Origin: Ancylomarina sp. DW003
GTDB taxonomy: Bacteria > Bacteroidota > Bacteroidia > Bacteroidales > Marinifilaceae
DNA: 64,000 nt
Assembly: GCF_029029505.1 (NCBI RefSeq)
Contig: NZ_JAKJSD010000004.1
Location: 124,001-188,000, forward strand
Direction: 5' to 3'
In this document: positions 1-9,213 of the stretch, one piece after another
How the letters are laid out: every line of letters begins with the position of its first letter
Numbering within the stretch: the stretch's first letter is position 1
Program-made: the position numbers and the translations under genes
The notes under the pieces: model-generated
What the model saw: the letters and a program-made list of their open reading frames with translations, nothing else
What the model was told of the DNA's origin: nothing
Database searches by the model: none

Positions 1-2025
1 AATGAAATTGATTTATTGTTGAATCAACTGGGCCTAACTTCACTCATCAATACAGAGAGCCCAACGCCTCTTGAAGAAGCCAAGAATATTATCTATTTCT
101 GTAAAAATGTTTATTACAATGCTATTGGAGAACTCTATAGCCGGATGAAGTGTAAAGTAAAAAAACTAGACAATCCTGAGATTGTTTCCTTAGGATTTTG
201 GCCGGGTGGCGATAGAGATGGAAATCCTTACGTGACCAGTGAGATAACCAGGGAAGTGGCCAATGAGTTAAGAATGACTTTAATGAAATGCTATTACTCA
301 GATGTGAAGCGACTGTGTAGTAAAATCACCTTTAAGCATGTCGATGAGAAAATTGAAGCACTCAGAGATAAGCTCTATCTGGCCATGTTTAATGCCGATT
401 ATTGTCTGAGCTACTCATCGATATTAGAACCCTTGCTTGAGATTAAAACAATCATACAGGAAAAGTACAATGCTTTGTATTTAAACGATCTTCAGGATAC
501 CATTGACAAGGTGAGTCTATTTAAAACACATTTTGCCAGTCTCGATATCCGTCAGGATCATTCTGTACACAAACAAGTGATTACTTATATTCTAAGGGAA
601 GAGGGCTTAATCACTGAGACGCTTGAAGAGCTGTCAACAGATAAACTGATTGATATTCTTCTGACTCGGGAGATAAATCTATCCGATTTTCATGCCGATG
701 ATCCACTTATTACCGATACGATAGCCAATATCATTCAACTCCCTTCCATTCAAGCTTCAAACGGAGAACAGGGCTGTCACAGGTATATTATCAGTAATTC
801 TGAGGATATATTTTCCATCCTATTCGTCTTTGCTTTATTCCGATGGACGACGGATGATATTAGCAATATCAATTTTGATATTATACCACTTTTTGAGACG
901 ATGAAAGGCATGTGCGATGCGGGGCAAATCATGGAGACCCTATTTAATACAAAGCCCTATGCGAAACACCTGAATCGTAGAAATAAGAAGCAGACTATGA
1001 TGATGGGTTTCTCTGATGGCACCAAAGATGGGGGCTATTTAAAAGCGAATTGGTCCATATACAAAACCAAAGAAACGTTGACTGCCTTGTGTGAAAGGTA
1101 TCAAATCAAATCCATTTTCTTCGATGGCAGGGGAGGACCACCTGCTCGTGGAGGAGGAAAGACGCATCGTTTCTATGCTTCGCAAGGTGCTAAAATATCA
1201 AATGAAGAAATTCAACTGACCATACAAGGGCAAACCATTACCAGTACTTATGGTACAAAAGATCAATTTCAATACTCTTGTGAACAATTGATATCAGCGG
1301 GCTTATACAACTTCACCTATCACGATGAGGCTACTATTTCAGAAGCTTCCAGATGCCTGCTGGAAGATTTGAGCGAATTGAGTTTTAAGAAATATGACGC
1401 GCTAAAGCAGCATGAAATGTTCATTCCCTATTTGGAGAATGTCAGTCCTTTAAAATATTATTCCAAAGCCAAGATTGGAAGTCGTCCTGTAAAACGTGGG
1501 CAAAAGAAGCAATTGGAATTGACCGATTTGAGAGCGATTTCCTTTGTGGGTTCCTGGAGCTTACTGAAACAAAATATACCAGGCTACTTTGGCATTGGTA
1601 CGGCTCTTAAAAGTTTAAAAGACCAGAATAGATTGGAAGATTTGAAAGCTTTATACAGAGAGGTGCCTTATTTTAAGGCTCTAATTTCGAATAGTATGAT
1701 GTCTTTGTCGAAATGCTATTTTGAACTGACGGCTTATATGGAGAAAAACGATTCGTATCGCGATTTTTGGCGCATTTTGTTTGATGAATACAAGCTATCA
1801 AAATCGATGATACTTGAAATTACAGAATACGACGAACTGATGGCCGATGAACCCATCTCAAAACGATCGATAGAAAACAGGGAAGCCATTGTACTCCCCT
1901 TATTGGTGATTCAACAATATGCCTTGCAAAAATTGGGACAGGATACGGCAAGTAAAAATGTTTTCGAAAAAATGGTGGTTCGGTCTGTTTATGGTAATAT
2001 TAATGCCAGCCGAAACTCAGTTTAA
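1..2025 (+). CDS. ppc: Phosphoenolpyruvate carboxylase, 3' part (5' end outside window)
   Basis: The enzyme carboxylates phosphoenolpyruvate to oxaloacetate and so refills the TCA cycle in the cytoplasm. The frame is open from base 1, so the N-terminus, including the first catalytic-histidine region, lies outside the window; about 675 codons are visible. The family signature GGDRDGNP is encoded near 208-231, a LDIRQDHS stretch near 541-564, and the glycine/arginine loop GRGGPPARGGGKT near 1126-1164, corresponding to the mobile catalytic loop region. The C-terminus ends in NINASRNSV rather than the NTG end known from the Escherichia coli enzyme. It stands alone; the next gene is convergent. 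The family is clear from these motifs. Confidence 0.93.
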   Translation, partial: NEIDLLLNQLGLTSLINTESPTPLEEAKNIIYFCKNVYYNAIGELYSRMKCKVKKLDNPEIVSLGFWPGGDRDGNPYVTSEITREVANELRMTLMKCYYSDVKRLCSKITFKHVDEKIEALRDKLYLAMFNADYCLSYSSILEPLLEIKTIIQEKYNALYLNDLQDTIDKVSLFKTHFASLDIRQDHSVHKQVITYILREEGLITETLEELSTDKLIDILLTREINLSDFHADDPLITDTIANIIQLPSIQASNGEQGCHRYIISNSEDIFSILFVFALFRWTTDDISNINFDIIPLFETMKGMCDAGQIMETLFNTKPYAKHLNRRNKKQTMMMGFSDGTKDGGYLKANWSIYKTKETLTALCERYQIKSIFFDGRGGPPARGGGKTHRFYASQGAKISNEEIQLTIQGQTITSTYGTKDQFQYSCEQLISAGLYNFTYHDEATISEASRCLLEDLSELSFKKYDALKQHEMFIPYLENVSPLKYYSKAKIGSRPVKRGQKKQLELTDLRAISFVGSWSLLKQNIPGYFGIGTALKSLKDQNRLEDLKALYREVPYFKALISNSMMSLSKCYFELTAYMEKNDSYRDFWRILFDEYKLSKSMILEITEYDELMADEPISKRSIENREAIVLPLLVIQQYALQKLGQDTASKNVFEKMVVRSVYGNINASRNSV

Positions 2026-2027
2026 TT

Positions 2028-2051
2028 AATTACGAATTGTCAATTACGAAT
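2028..2051. repeat. Short direct repeat AATTACGAAT x2
   Basis: The ten-base unit AATTACGAAT occurs twice, 4 bases apart, just after the ppc stop codon. It lies in the convergent gap between ppc and the next gene. No hairpin with a T-run is seen here. It may be part of a dispersed intergenic repeat, which cannot be judged from one window. Confidence 0.4.
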
Positions 2052-2125
2052 GACGATAGAAAATACCGTAGAAATCTGTGAAAATTTATTCGCAAGCTCA
2101 TTAACATGTTAGTGTAACCTGTGGT

Positions 2126-3028
2126 TCAGTTATTTGAGTTTAAAAGCTTCTCCCAATTTACTTTATAAACGGCCTGAGGCTGTTTGGTTTCCTCGGTGTT
2201 GATGTAGAGCTCATTTTTATCGGTAAAAACCACACCCTCTGTTTGGGCACCGCCTAAAGATTCTAGGTCTAATCGTAGAGCATTTGCTGAAAAGAAATTG
2301 TCACTTTCGATGTTTGTAAATAGCATCATGTAAGTGCGGTAGTTTTTGTAACCCACCAAAGCTACTGTTTTACCATCGGGAGTCATATCGGCACCTGTCA
2401 CCATAAAATCCACATTAAATTCAGCTATTGGTTTTAGTTGGTAATTTCCAGGTTGGTTTGACATGCTATACAGACGCGTCTTTTTGTTTGCCCAGTTTTT
2501 TGTGAAAAAGTACAGGGAATCTCCATAGGCAAAAAAGGCCTCACAATCGAAATTGTGTTTCATGTTTCGTTTCTCGAAGTTTTGCTGATCTGCCCAGGCA
2601 AAGTTGATGGAATCAACTGCAACTTCCTTATTGTTCATGTCTGATTTTAATACGCGAAGTACACGTAAATCTTTTCTCTTGCCCTTGTTATTGCCAAAAT
2701 CGCCAATGTAAATGTAGTTCTCATCTTCAGCCAAGTCTTCCCAATCTATATTTTTTGCATTACTAATATGAATGGTATTTTGCAGTTTACCTTGCATATT
2801 GTATGCCAGTAGCTCAGGTAAGCAATGGCTATCGTTAATCACCCAAAACAAATCCTTATGCCACACCATACCTGATTGTTCATTTACCTTTGGTGAAAGT
2901 TGATCACTAATCAATTCTGGTGAATAGATAACCGTTTTAAGTGAATTGACCTGCTTACAACAGGTTTTTTGAGCCATCCCCATTGTTGAAATTAGAAGAG
3001 CTAGAAGGGTGTAGGTGAAGTATCTCAT
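2126..3028 (-). CDS. Secreted beta-propeller-like protein of unknown function
   Basis: The 300-residue protein starts with a Sec signal (MRYFTYTLLALLISTMGMAQ) and is probably periplasmic or exported. The body has recurring short blade-like segments, such as WEDLAEDENYIYIGDFGNN (about residues 96-114) and a GADMTPDGKTVALVGY segment. This spacing resembles six-bladed propellers of the SdiA-regulated/phytase-like groups. No catalytic residues can be assigned. It is a single gene, convergent with ppc, with an AT-rich upstream gap. The signal peptide is seen directly; the propeller fold is inferred from the sequence pattern. Confidence 0.6.
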   Translation of the reverse strand: MRYFTYTLLALLISTMGMAQKTCCKQVNSLKTVIYSPELISDQLSPKVNEQSGMVWHKDLFWVINDSHCLPELLAYNMQGKLQNTIHISNAKNIDWEDLAEDENYIYIGDFGNNKGKRKDLRVLRVLKSDMNNKEVAVDSINFAWADQQNFEKRNMKHNFDCEAFFAYGDSLYFFTKNWANKKTRLYSMSNQPGNYQLKPIAEFNVDFMVTGADMTPDGKTVALVGYKNYRTYMMLFTNIESDNFFSANALRLDLESLGGAQTEGVVFTDKNELYINTEETKQPQAVYKVNWEKLLNSNN

Positions 3029-3336
3029 TTAGATTGTTTTTTTTAGACTTGCTAATTTACAAAAAAAGCTTAAGCTTTATTGTTGTTTATTATTAACTAC
3101 ACCCTTTCGTCTGTCGACACGTTGTTCACTTTTATCTATAAAAATGTGTTCACGAGCTTCGCTTTGCTACGGTACCCTGCAAGGGAAAGATTAATAAATT
3201 AACTTAGAATATTTATTTATCAGATAGTTGTAGTTTCTCCCTTTTTAAGGGGAATCCGATGGATCACGAACACCTTTTAATTGAATATTAACGTGAGTAA
3301 ATGTCCGAAGGACAGAGGGGGCTCAGTTGAAAATCA
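3029..3336. other. Intergenic region, no gene seen
   Basis: This 308-base gap lies between two minus-strand genes. It holds AT-rich sequence likely to include the promoter of the secreted propeller-like gene, plus a more GC-rich patch near 3150-3190. No open frame, tRNA or clear terminator with a T-run was found. Confidence 0.4.
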
Positions 3337-3921
3337 TTATTTCCTTAATAAAATGGCACCTACCGAGCTAACATGATTGGGAACTTGTCCGGCCTTAGCC
3401 CATTCAAGCTGATGTTGGAAGAGGTCTTCCATTATGTTTGTAACATTAAAGCCAAAGGCGACCAGATTGTAGCGTATTAAGTGGGGCAGGTGACAGGCAT
3501 TGGCCTGTGCTGCCTTGCAAACAGTGCAGATTTCACACGAATTGGGACCAATAAAACGTTCTTGTTCAGCCTCTATCTTTCGCAAATTGTTCTGCAATAA
3601 ATCTTTTGCAAAATTATAGGCTGTTAGTGCTCTGTCTTCTGACTCTATAAAGGAGAACTGATGACAATCTGTTTTGTATAAAATCAATTTTATGTGTGTG
3701 TAACCCACTGCATATTCCATAAAGGGTGGGCAATGTGGTGGACATGTCCATTTATTGGAATAATTCTCGCATCCCGTTTGACAATAGGCATTAAACTCTT
3801 CGGGTTTTAAATAGGGCAGAATTGCTGAGATAGGTAATTCTATTTCCTTTATATCAATTTGAATATCCTCGTTTTGATATTGAGTGTTTATATGTGGGGT
3901 AGTTACAGCTTGCATTATCAT
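3337..3921 (-). CDS. DUF2284 cysteine-rich metal-binding protein
   Basis: The 194-residue cytoplasmic protein matches the DUF2284 pattern. An N-terminal cluster reads CQTGCENYSNKWTCPPHCPPF (C-x3-C ... CPPHCPP), and a second reads GPNSCEICTVCKAAQANAC (C-x2-C-x2-C ... C). Such clusters suggest binding of zinc or an Fe-S cluster; the reaction is unknown. A second Met at residue 3 gives an equally good start. It is a single gene, divergent from the permease downstream. The family call rests on cysteine spacing and overall length. Confidence 0.75.
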   Translation of the reverse strand: MIMQAVTTPHINTQYQNEDIQIDIKEIELPISAILPYLKPEEFNAYCQTGCENYSNKWTCPPHCPPFMEYAVGYTHIKLILYKTDCHQFSFIESEDRALTAYNFAKDLLQNNLRKIEAEQERFIGPNSCEICTVCKAAQANACHLPHLIRYNLVAFGFNVTNIMEDLFQHQLEWAKAGQVPNHVSSVGAILLRK

Positions 3922-4262
3922 TGTTTTAGGCTGGCAAAGCTATTCATTATTTGTATTTCACGCAAAGAGTGCTAGAGCTTGCAAAGAGTGAGTGCAAATT
4001 AATTTGCGGAGGATCTGTAAAATTTGTGATTGAATTAGAGTGATTTATTTTCTGAATTTGTACCATAATTTAAGACACTTTAAGTACTAAAAACACCTTT
4101 AATTATATTGATCTTAAATAAGCATAAGAATGGCGTAAAGCACCTTTCTTTTTTCGTATATTCGTATCTTCAAGTAGGTATGCAAAACCGTGTTTTTTAC
4201 TGTCTGCTGTCAATCAGTTAAAATAAAGACTCTTAGGTCACTCTATACATAAATTCTATCAT
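3922..4262. other. Divergent intergenic region, no gene seen
   Basis: These 341 bases separate the divergent DUF2284 and SLC13-type genes and should hold both promoters. The sequence is AT-rich. I found no convincing hairpin, RNA gene or conserved open frame; very short frames such as one near 4180 have no supporting feature. Confidence 0.4.
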
Positions 4263-6044
4263 ATGCTCAGTTTTGATGCCATAGTTGTATCAATCGTTTT
4301 AATCTTTATTATTCTCTCCTTTTACAAGGAATGGGTTGGCCCTGCCTTTACTTTTTTAATTGGTGTGGTGGTACTCGGAATATTTGGAGTTTTAACACCC
4401 TCAGAGATTATGGGAGGTTTTGCCAACGATCAGGTTGTTGTGATTTTAATGCTGCTCTTAATTGGCGATATTATACGAGATTTAGGTATTGTAGAGAATC
4501 TCTTCGACAAGGTTTTTCAACGAGCTAAAACCTACCGTCAGTTTATGGGTAGAATGATGTTTTTGGTTGGTGGATTTTCGGCCTTTTTAAATAACACCCC
4601 ACTTGTTGCTGTAATGATGCCTTACGTGCACTCATGGAGCAAACGAAACAAGATATCTCCATCAAAGCTTTTAATTCCACTATCTTATTCGGCTATTTTA
4701 GGTGGCTGTATTACTTTGATAGGAACATCGACCAATCTAATTGTAAATGGTATGGTTGTGGATCAGAATATTATTCCTGGTTTGGAATCTTTGGATATGT
4801 TCGACTTTGCCTATGTGGGTATTCCAATGATGTTTATCGGTTCGGCCTACCTTTTACTCGTAGGTAAAAAACTATTGCCGGAAAATGCCGATACGCTGGA
4901 TAAATTCTCCGAGAATTCGCGTCAGTATATTGTTGAAGCTCATGTGCGCCCTGGTTCCGATTTGAATGGAAAAACCATTGGAGAGGCTAATTTGCGTAAC
5001 CTACAAGGTCTTTATCTCTTTCAAATTAAGAGAGATAATATGAAGCTTACGGCCGTTTCATCGGAATTTATTTTAGCTGAAGGCGATCGTTTATTCTTTG
5101 CAGGAGCAACGGAAACCATTGCTGACTTGGTTCTTGCCAATTCAGGGTTAACTTTACCAACGGTTGGTATGTTGAGCCACAAAAAACAGCTTGAAGTGGT
5201 AGAGATTGTGGTTTCTCACAATTCAACTCTGATATCTAAGACGGTAAAGGAAGCCAATTTCCGTGGGAAATATGATGCGGCTGTTATTGCCATTCATCGA
5301 AACGGCGAACGTATGTCGGGGAAAATTGGAGATGTAAAAGTGCGTGCTGGTGACGTCCTTCTTCTTTTAGGGGGAGACGATTTTACGGCAAGAACCCAAC
5401 GTGTTCAGGATTTCTACTTTATTTCGAAAGTCAAGGAGTTTCGTAAGCAGGAGAATTATAAGATTGGTTTGCTATTGGGAGGAACAATTCTTGCGGTTAT
5501 ACTGTCAGCGCTTAAGATCGTACCACTTTTTATGACCTTAATTGTGATGATTATTGTAATTCTAGCTCTTAAAATCACGAACCCTAAGGATATTGCAGCC
5601 AGTATAGATTTTAATCTGGCAATGATTATTGCACTTTCGCTTGCCTTTGGTACTGCCATGATTAAATCTGGTTTAGCAGAGCTTGTTGCGGATATATTAA
5701 TTTCTGTTTTTATGCCATTGGGACGAGTTGGGATACTCTTCGGAATTTATTTAATCACAACGGTATTGGCTGCTTATGTAACCAATAAGGCTGCGGTTGC
5801 TATTATTTTTCCAATCTCACTGAGTATGGCCTTAAACCTACACTTAAACCCTGAGCCTTTTGTATTGATCGTTGCTTTTGCAGCAGCGGCCAACTTCATG
5901 ACACCTATCGGTTATCAAACCAATCTAATGGTATATGGTCCGGGAGGTTATAAGTTTGGTGATTTCTTTAAGATTGGATTCCCGTTAACTATCATTTATA
6001 TGGTAGTTTGTGTATCAATACTATCTTATATTTATTTCTACTGA
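4263..6044 (+). CDS. SLC13/DASS-type permease with two TrkA-C domains
   Basis: The 593-residue inner-membrane transporter belongs to the SLC13/CitM/ArsB superfamily. An N-terminal membrane half (about residues 1-205) contains the GTSTNL substrate/Na+ loop and is followed by two cytosolic TrkA-C (RCK-C) domains at about 220-295 and 310-390. A second membrane half (about 400-593) contains the paired loop MTPIGYQTNLMVYGPGGY. The two-loop inverted-repeat layout with RCK-C insertions is typical of bacterial family members. Substrates range over dicarboxylates, sulfate and other anions, so the substrate here is unknown. It is transcribed alone. Confidence 0.85.
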   Translation: MLSFDAIVVSIVLIFIILSFYKEWVGPAFTFLIGVVVLGIFGVLTPSEIMGGFANDQVVVILMLLLIGDIIRDLGIVENLFDKVFQRAKTYRQFMGRMMFLVGGFSAFLNNTPLVAVMMPYVHSWSKRNKISPSKLLIPLSYSAILGGCITLIGTSTNLIVNGMVVDQNIIPGLESLDMFDFAYVGIPMMFIGSAYLLLVGKKLLPENADTLDKFSENSRQYIVEAHVRPGSDLNGKTIGEANLRNLQGLYLFQIKRDNMKLTAVSSEFILAEGDRLFFAGATETIADLVLANSGLTLPTVGMLSHKKQLEVVEIVVSHNSTLISKTVKEANFRGKYDAAVIAIHRNGERMSGKIGDVKVRAGDVLLLLGGDDFTARTQRVQDFYFISKVKEFRKQENYKIGLLLGGTILAVILSALKIVPLFMTLIVMIIVILALKITNPKDIAASIDFNLAMIIALSLAFGTAMIKSGLAELVADILISVFMPLGRVGILFGIYLITTVLAAYVTNKAAVAIIFPISLSMALNLHLNPEPFVLIVAFAAAANFMTPIGYQTNLMVYGPGGYKFGDFFKIGFPLTIIYMVVCVSILSYIYFY

Positions 6045-6129
6045 TATGCTTCATTTTAAATATTCATCTTGTTAAGTATTTTGTTTATTTTCACGCTGAA
6101 TTTATTCACATAATAATCGCAATACATCG

Positions 6130-6951
6130 ATGAAATCATTATTTCTATTACTAAGTTTTGTTTTTCTTTTCCAATTAGGCTATTCTCAGACTGATACCAT
6201 TATTTATTATAAGGCTAATAATAAGCCAGCCCTAGGTAAGTCGGATGCTATTCGTTATGTTAAGATTAAGGGGAAGAAGAATAATATGTATAAGATCTCG
6301 ACTTCAACTAAAAAAGGTGATATATGGATGAAATCGAAATATACTATATCGGCTGCAATAGAGAACGATTCAACTATTAATTTATTGAATCAATTTACCA
6401 AAGACGTATATCGTAGAATCTTTAAACCTATGGAGAAGTATTTCTATATTAAGGAATTTCATGAAAATGGGGAACTGAAAATTGAAGGGCTTTCAAAGTC
6501 TTATATTTACATGCACTGGGAAGGGCAGGTAAAGGAGTATTACCCTTCAGGAAATCTAGAATCGATAAATAGATATAAGAACAATCAAGTAAAAGGGAAT
6601 AAGAATTGGCTTGATAATGGTAAGCCATTTTTTGATAATATATATAATCTGGTTGATGTGATGCCTGAGTTCCCAGGAGGAGAGAAGAATTTATTAAAAT
6701 ATATTGCAGAGAACATAAAATATCCTGAAGAAGCCCAAAGTAATAGTATTGAAGGCAGAGTATTTATTAGTTTTGTGATTGATATTGATGGAAAGGTTAT
6801 TGGAACCCACGTAAGAAGACATGTACATCCTTTGTTTGATAAGGAAGCGATGCGGGTGGTGTCGGAGATGCCCCAATGGCGTGCAGGGAAATTAGATGGT
6901 AAGCCTGTAAAAGTGGAATATACTATTCCAATAAATTTTAGATTACGATAG
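6130..6951 (+). CDS. TonB C-terminal domain protein with MORN-like segment
   Basis: The 273-residue protein ends in a TonB-C domain (about 185-273): the family motif YPEEAQ, then EGRVFISFVIDIDGKV, then a final IPINFRLR strand. TonB proteins normally transfer inner-membrane energy to outer-membrane receptors. Here the N-terminus looks like a cleavable Sec signal (MKSLFLLLSFVFLFQLGYSQ), not a membrane anchor followed by a proline-rich spacer. A MORN-like region (GELKIEGLS, YYPSGNLESI) sits at about 115-150. It may therefore be a periplasmic TonB-C protein, not a classical energy transducer. It ends 2 bases before cysQ. Confidence 0.78.
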   Translation: MKSLFLLLSFVFLFQLGYSQTDTIIYYKANNKPALGKSDAIRYVKIKGKKNNMYKISTSTKKGDIWMKSKYTISAAIENDSTINLLNQFTKDVYRRIFKPMEKYFYIKEFHENGELKIEGLSKSYIYMHWEGQVKEYYPSGNLESINRYKNNQVKGNKNWLDNGKPFFDNIYNLVDVMPEFPGGEKNLLKYIAENIKYPEEAQSNSIEGRVFISFVIDIDGKVIGTHVRRHVHPLFDKEAMRVVSEMPQWRAGKLDGKPVKVEYTIPINFRLR

Positions 6952-6953
6952 AG

Positions 6954-7763
6954 ATGAATAAAGAATATAGAAAAGAGCTTTTATCAGCAGCAATTGATGC
7001 TTGTATAAAAGCAGGGAAGGAAATATTAGAGGTATATCAGTCGGATGATTTTAATGTGCAGTTAAAGTCGGATGATAGTCCTTTGACGATAGCAGACCAA
7101 AGAGCACACGTTGCGATTGTATCTGTCTTAGAACAATTTGACATTCCAATATTGAGTGAAGAAGGCACACATTTACCATACGAAGAACGTAAGGAATGGA
7201 AAGAGTGCTGGATTGTAGACCCTTTGGATGGTACCAAAGAGTTTATCAAGCGCAACGATGAGTTTACGGTAAATGTTGCTCTGGTTATTGAAGGTAAGGC
7301 TGTGGCAGGTGTGATTTACGTTCCTGTATTTAAGCAACTCTACTTTGCCGATGAGCTATTGGGTTCATTCCGTTGTGATAATGTAACAGATGAAACGAAT
7401 AAGCTTGATGATTTAATTGGAAATTCAAGGCAATTGCCAATTGAGCAAGATCGATCAGTTCTACGAGTTGTTGGGTCACGATCGCATATGAATGATGAAA
7501 CACGTTTATTTATCGACTCTTTGAAAGATAATGGGGATGAGGTTGAAATTGTTTCGAAAGGAAGCTCACTTAAATTGTGTTTAATTGCTGAAGGATCTGC
7601 TGATGTTTATCCACGTTATGCACCAACTATGGAGTGGGACATTGCAGCTGGGCATGCCATTGTATCGGCTTCCGGAGCTAAGGTTATGCATTTAAATTTG
7701 AAAGAAGAGTTAACTTATAATAAAGCTGACTTATTGAATCCTTGGTTTATGTGTAAACGTTAA
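6954..7763 (+). CDS. cysQ: 3'(2'),5'-bisphosphate nucleotidase CysQ
   Basis: This inositol-monophosphatase-fold phosphatase hydrolyses 3'-phosphoadenosine 5'-phosphate to AMP, removing the inhibitory by-product of sulfate assimilation. The 269 residues show the metal-binding signature WIVDPLDGTKEFI (about 82-94), an upstream LSEEG metal ligand and the C-terminal WDIAAGHAI motif (about 230). Length fits CysQ. The start lies 2 bases after the TonB-C gene stop, so the two are probably co-transcribed. A bidirectional terminator follows at 7924. Confidence 0.92.
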   Translation: MNKEYRKELLSAAIDACIKAGKEILEVYQSDDFNVQLKSDDSPLTIADQRAHVAIVSVLEQFDIPILSEEGTHLPYEERKEWKECWIVDPLDGTKEFIKRNDEFTVNVALVIEGKAVAGVIYVPVFKQLYFADELLGSFRCDNVTDETNKLDDLIGNSRQLPIEQDRSVLRVVGSRSHMNDETRLFIDSLKDNGDEVEIVSKGSSLKLCLIAEGSADVYPRYAPTMEWDIAAGHAIVSASGAKVMHLNLKEELTYNKADLLNPWFMCKR

Positions 7764-7923
7764 TCCCATCGGATTATCTGAAAAGCAAATTAATTCCCCA
7801 TAATGCCATAATTTTCAGAATTGGCATATTAGAATTATTTATTCTGTAATTATGCAAATTTTGTAATTCTGTGAATTACTTTTAGTGTAATACTATTTCA
7901 GAACGAGACAATATTAAAATAAT

Positions 7924-7968
7924 AAGAGGGTACCTGTATTTATGCAGTATACCCTCTTTTCTATTTTT
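7924..7968. terminator. Bidirectional terminator between cysQ and the aromatic operon
   Basis: A hairpin with arms AAGAGGGTA and TACCCTCTT is flanked by a T-rich run on the plus side and an A-rich run on the other side. It lies between the convergent cysQ and DAHP synthase genes and can serve both. Confidence 0.8.
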
Positions 7969-7982
7969 ATGAGAATTGTGAT

Positions 7983-9080
7983 TTATTTTTTCACGTTCAT
8001 AATTTCTGTTTGATGAGCAATTGATTCTTCGTGAATGGCTTTGAAAAGCTTACTAATGAATCGTTCACTAAGATTTGAATTCTTAGCTTCAGCCAAATGC
8101 TTCTCTAAAATACTTTCCCAACGCCCCGATTGAAGAATGGTCATGTTGTTGGCTTTTTTATACTCACCAATTCCATTGGCAGCTTCCATTCTTTTTTGAA
8201 GAATAGCCATCACTTCGTTATCGTATTGATCAATTTTAAATCGAAGATCTTCAAGCGTATCTAATACAATACCGTCAGGATTTTCGATACGTAGCTCTAA
8301 ATTAGAAAGAAGCTCAGTCAATCGTTTAGGCGTAATTTGCTGTTTTGCATCACTCCAGGCTTCATTCGGAGTTGGATGTGTTTCAATCATCAAACCATCG
8401 AAGTTAAGGTCCATGGCTTTTTGAGAAACCGATTGCAATAATTCACGATTACCACAAATATGGCTTGGATCACAAATGACAGGCATATCAGGCATGCGCC
8501 TTTTCAATTCGATAGGAATCTGCCATTGCGGAATGTTTCTGTAGATACTGTGCTCGTAGCTCGAGAAACCACGGTGAATAGCCCCCAATTGTTTGATACC
8601 TGCTTTTTCTAATCTTTCCAGAGCTCCCATCCAAAGTTCAACATCCGGGTTCACAGGATTTTTTACTAATACCGGAATGTCAACACCTTCAAGGGCATTT
8701 GCAATTTCTTGCATAGCAAAAGGATTGGCAGAAGTACGAGCTCCAACCCATAAAATATCAACACCATATTTTAGAGCCTCGAAAACATGGTTTACATTGG
8801 CAACCTCGGTGGCTGTTTGCATACCTGTTTCTTGCTGAACTGTTTTCATCCACTCTAAACCTTCTTTGCCTACACCTTCGAAACAATTCGGTCGGGTACG
8901 AGGTTTCCAGATACCTGCACGAAAGATCTCAACACCTTCATCTTTTAAAAGACGAGCTGAATTTAGAACCTGTTCTTCGGTTTCTGCACTACATGGTCCT
9001 GCAATAACTAATGGTCTTTCAATCTTATTTAAATCTAACTTACTTTTCATTTCTTCTCTAATTTGGCTGATAGTTAGCAA
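7983..9080 (-). CDS. aroF: Bifunctional DAHP synthase / chorismate mutase type II
   Basis: The fusion enzyme catalyses the first step of the shikimate pathway (PEP + erythrose 4-phosphate to DAHP) and the chorismate-to-prephenate step. Residues about 1-265 form the DAHP synthase barrel with GPCSAE near residue 28, KPRTRPNCFEG near 60 and a DPSHICGNR substrate motif. Residues about 270-360 form an all-helical AroQ-type chorismate mutase (IDQYDNEVMAILQKRM). This fusion is common in Bacteroidota and usually allows feedback control by prephenate or aromatic amino acids. It is the last gene of the pheA operon, 133 bases after tyrA. Confidence 0.93.
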   Translation of the reverse strand: MLTISQIREEMKSKLDLNKIERPLVIAGPCSAETEEQVLNSARLLKDEGVEIFRAGIWKPRTRPNCFEGVGKEGLEWMKTVQQETGMQTATEVANVNHVFEALKYGVDILWVGARTSANPFAMQEIANALEGVDIPVLVKNPVNPDVELWMGALERLEKAGIKQLGAIHRGFSSYEHSIYRNIPQWQIPIELKRRMPDMPVICDPSHICGNRELLQSVSQKAMDLNFDGLMIETHPTPNEAWSDAKQQITPKRLTELLSNLELRIENPDGIVLDTLEDLRFKIDQYDNEVMAILQKRMEAANGIGEYKKANNMTILQSGRWESILEKHLAEAKNSNLSERFISKLFKAIHEESIAHQTEIMNVKK

Positions 9081-9213
9081 TTTTTCATCACTAATTAAAA
9101 TATGTATTAATAATTTACTCGATAATCGAGATTTAAATGCTCCGAAGCTTACTTTGAAATTTTAATGTCTTTTCCTTACGCATGCCTCGTGAACTTGTTC
9201 CGCGGTAGTGGTA

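Noticed and set aside
3029-3336. GC-richer patch that might be a tRNA or small RNA
   Set aside because: No cloverleaf, no conserved hairpin and no promoter box consistent with an RNA gene.
9081-9213. Possible separate promoter or leader peptide before the DAHP synthase gene
   Set aside because: The 133-base gap has no short frame rich in aromatic codons and no terminator hairpin, so the gene is taken as part of the pheA operon.
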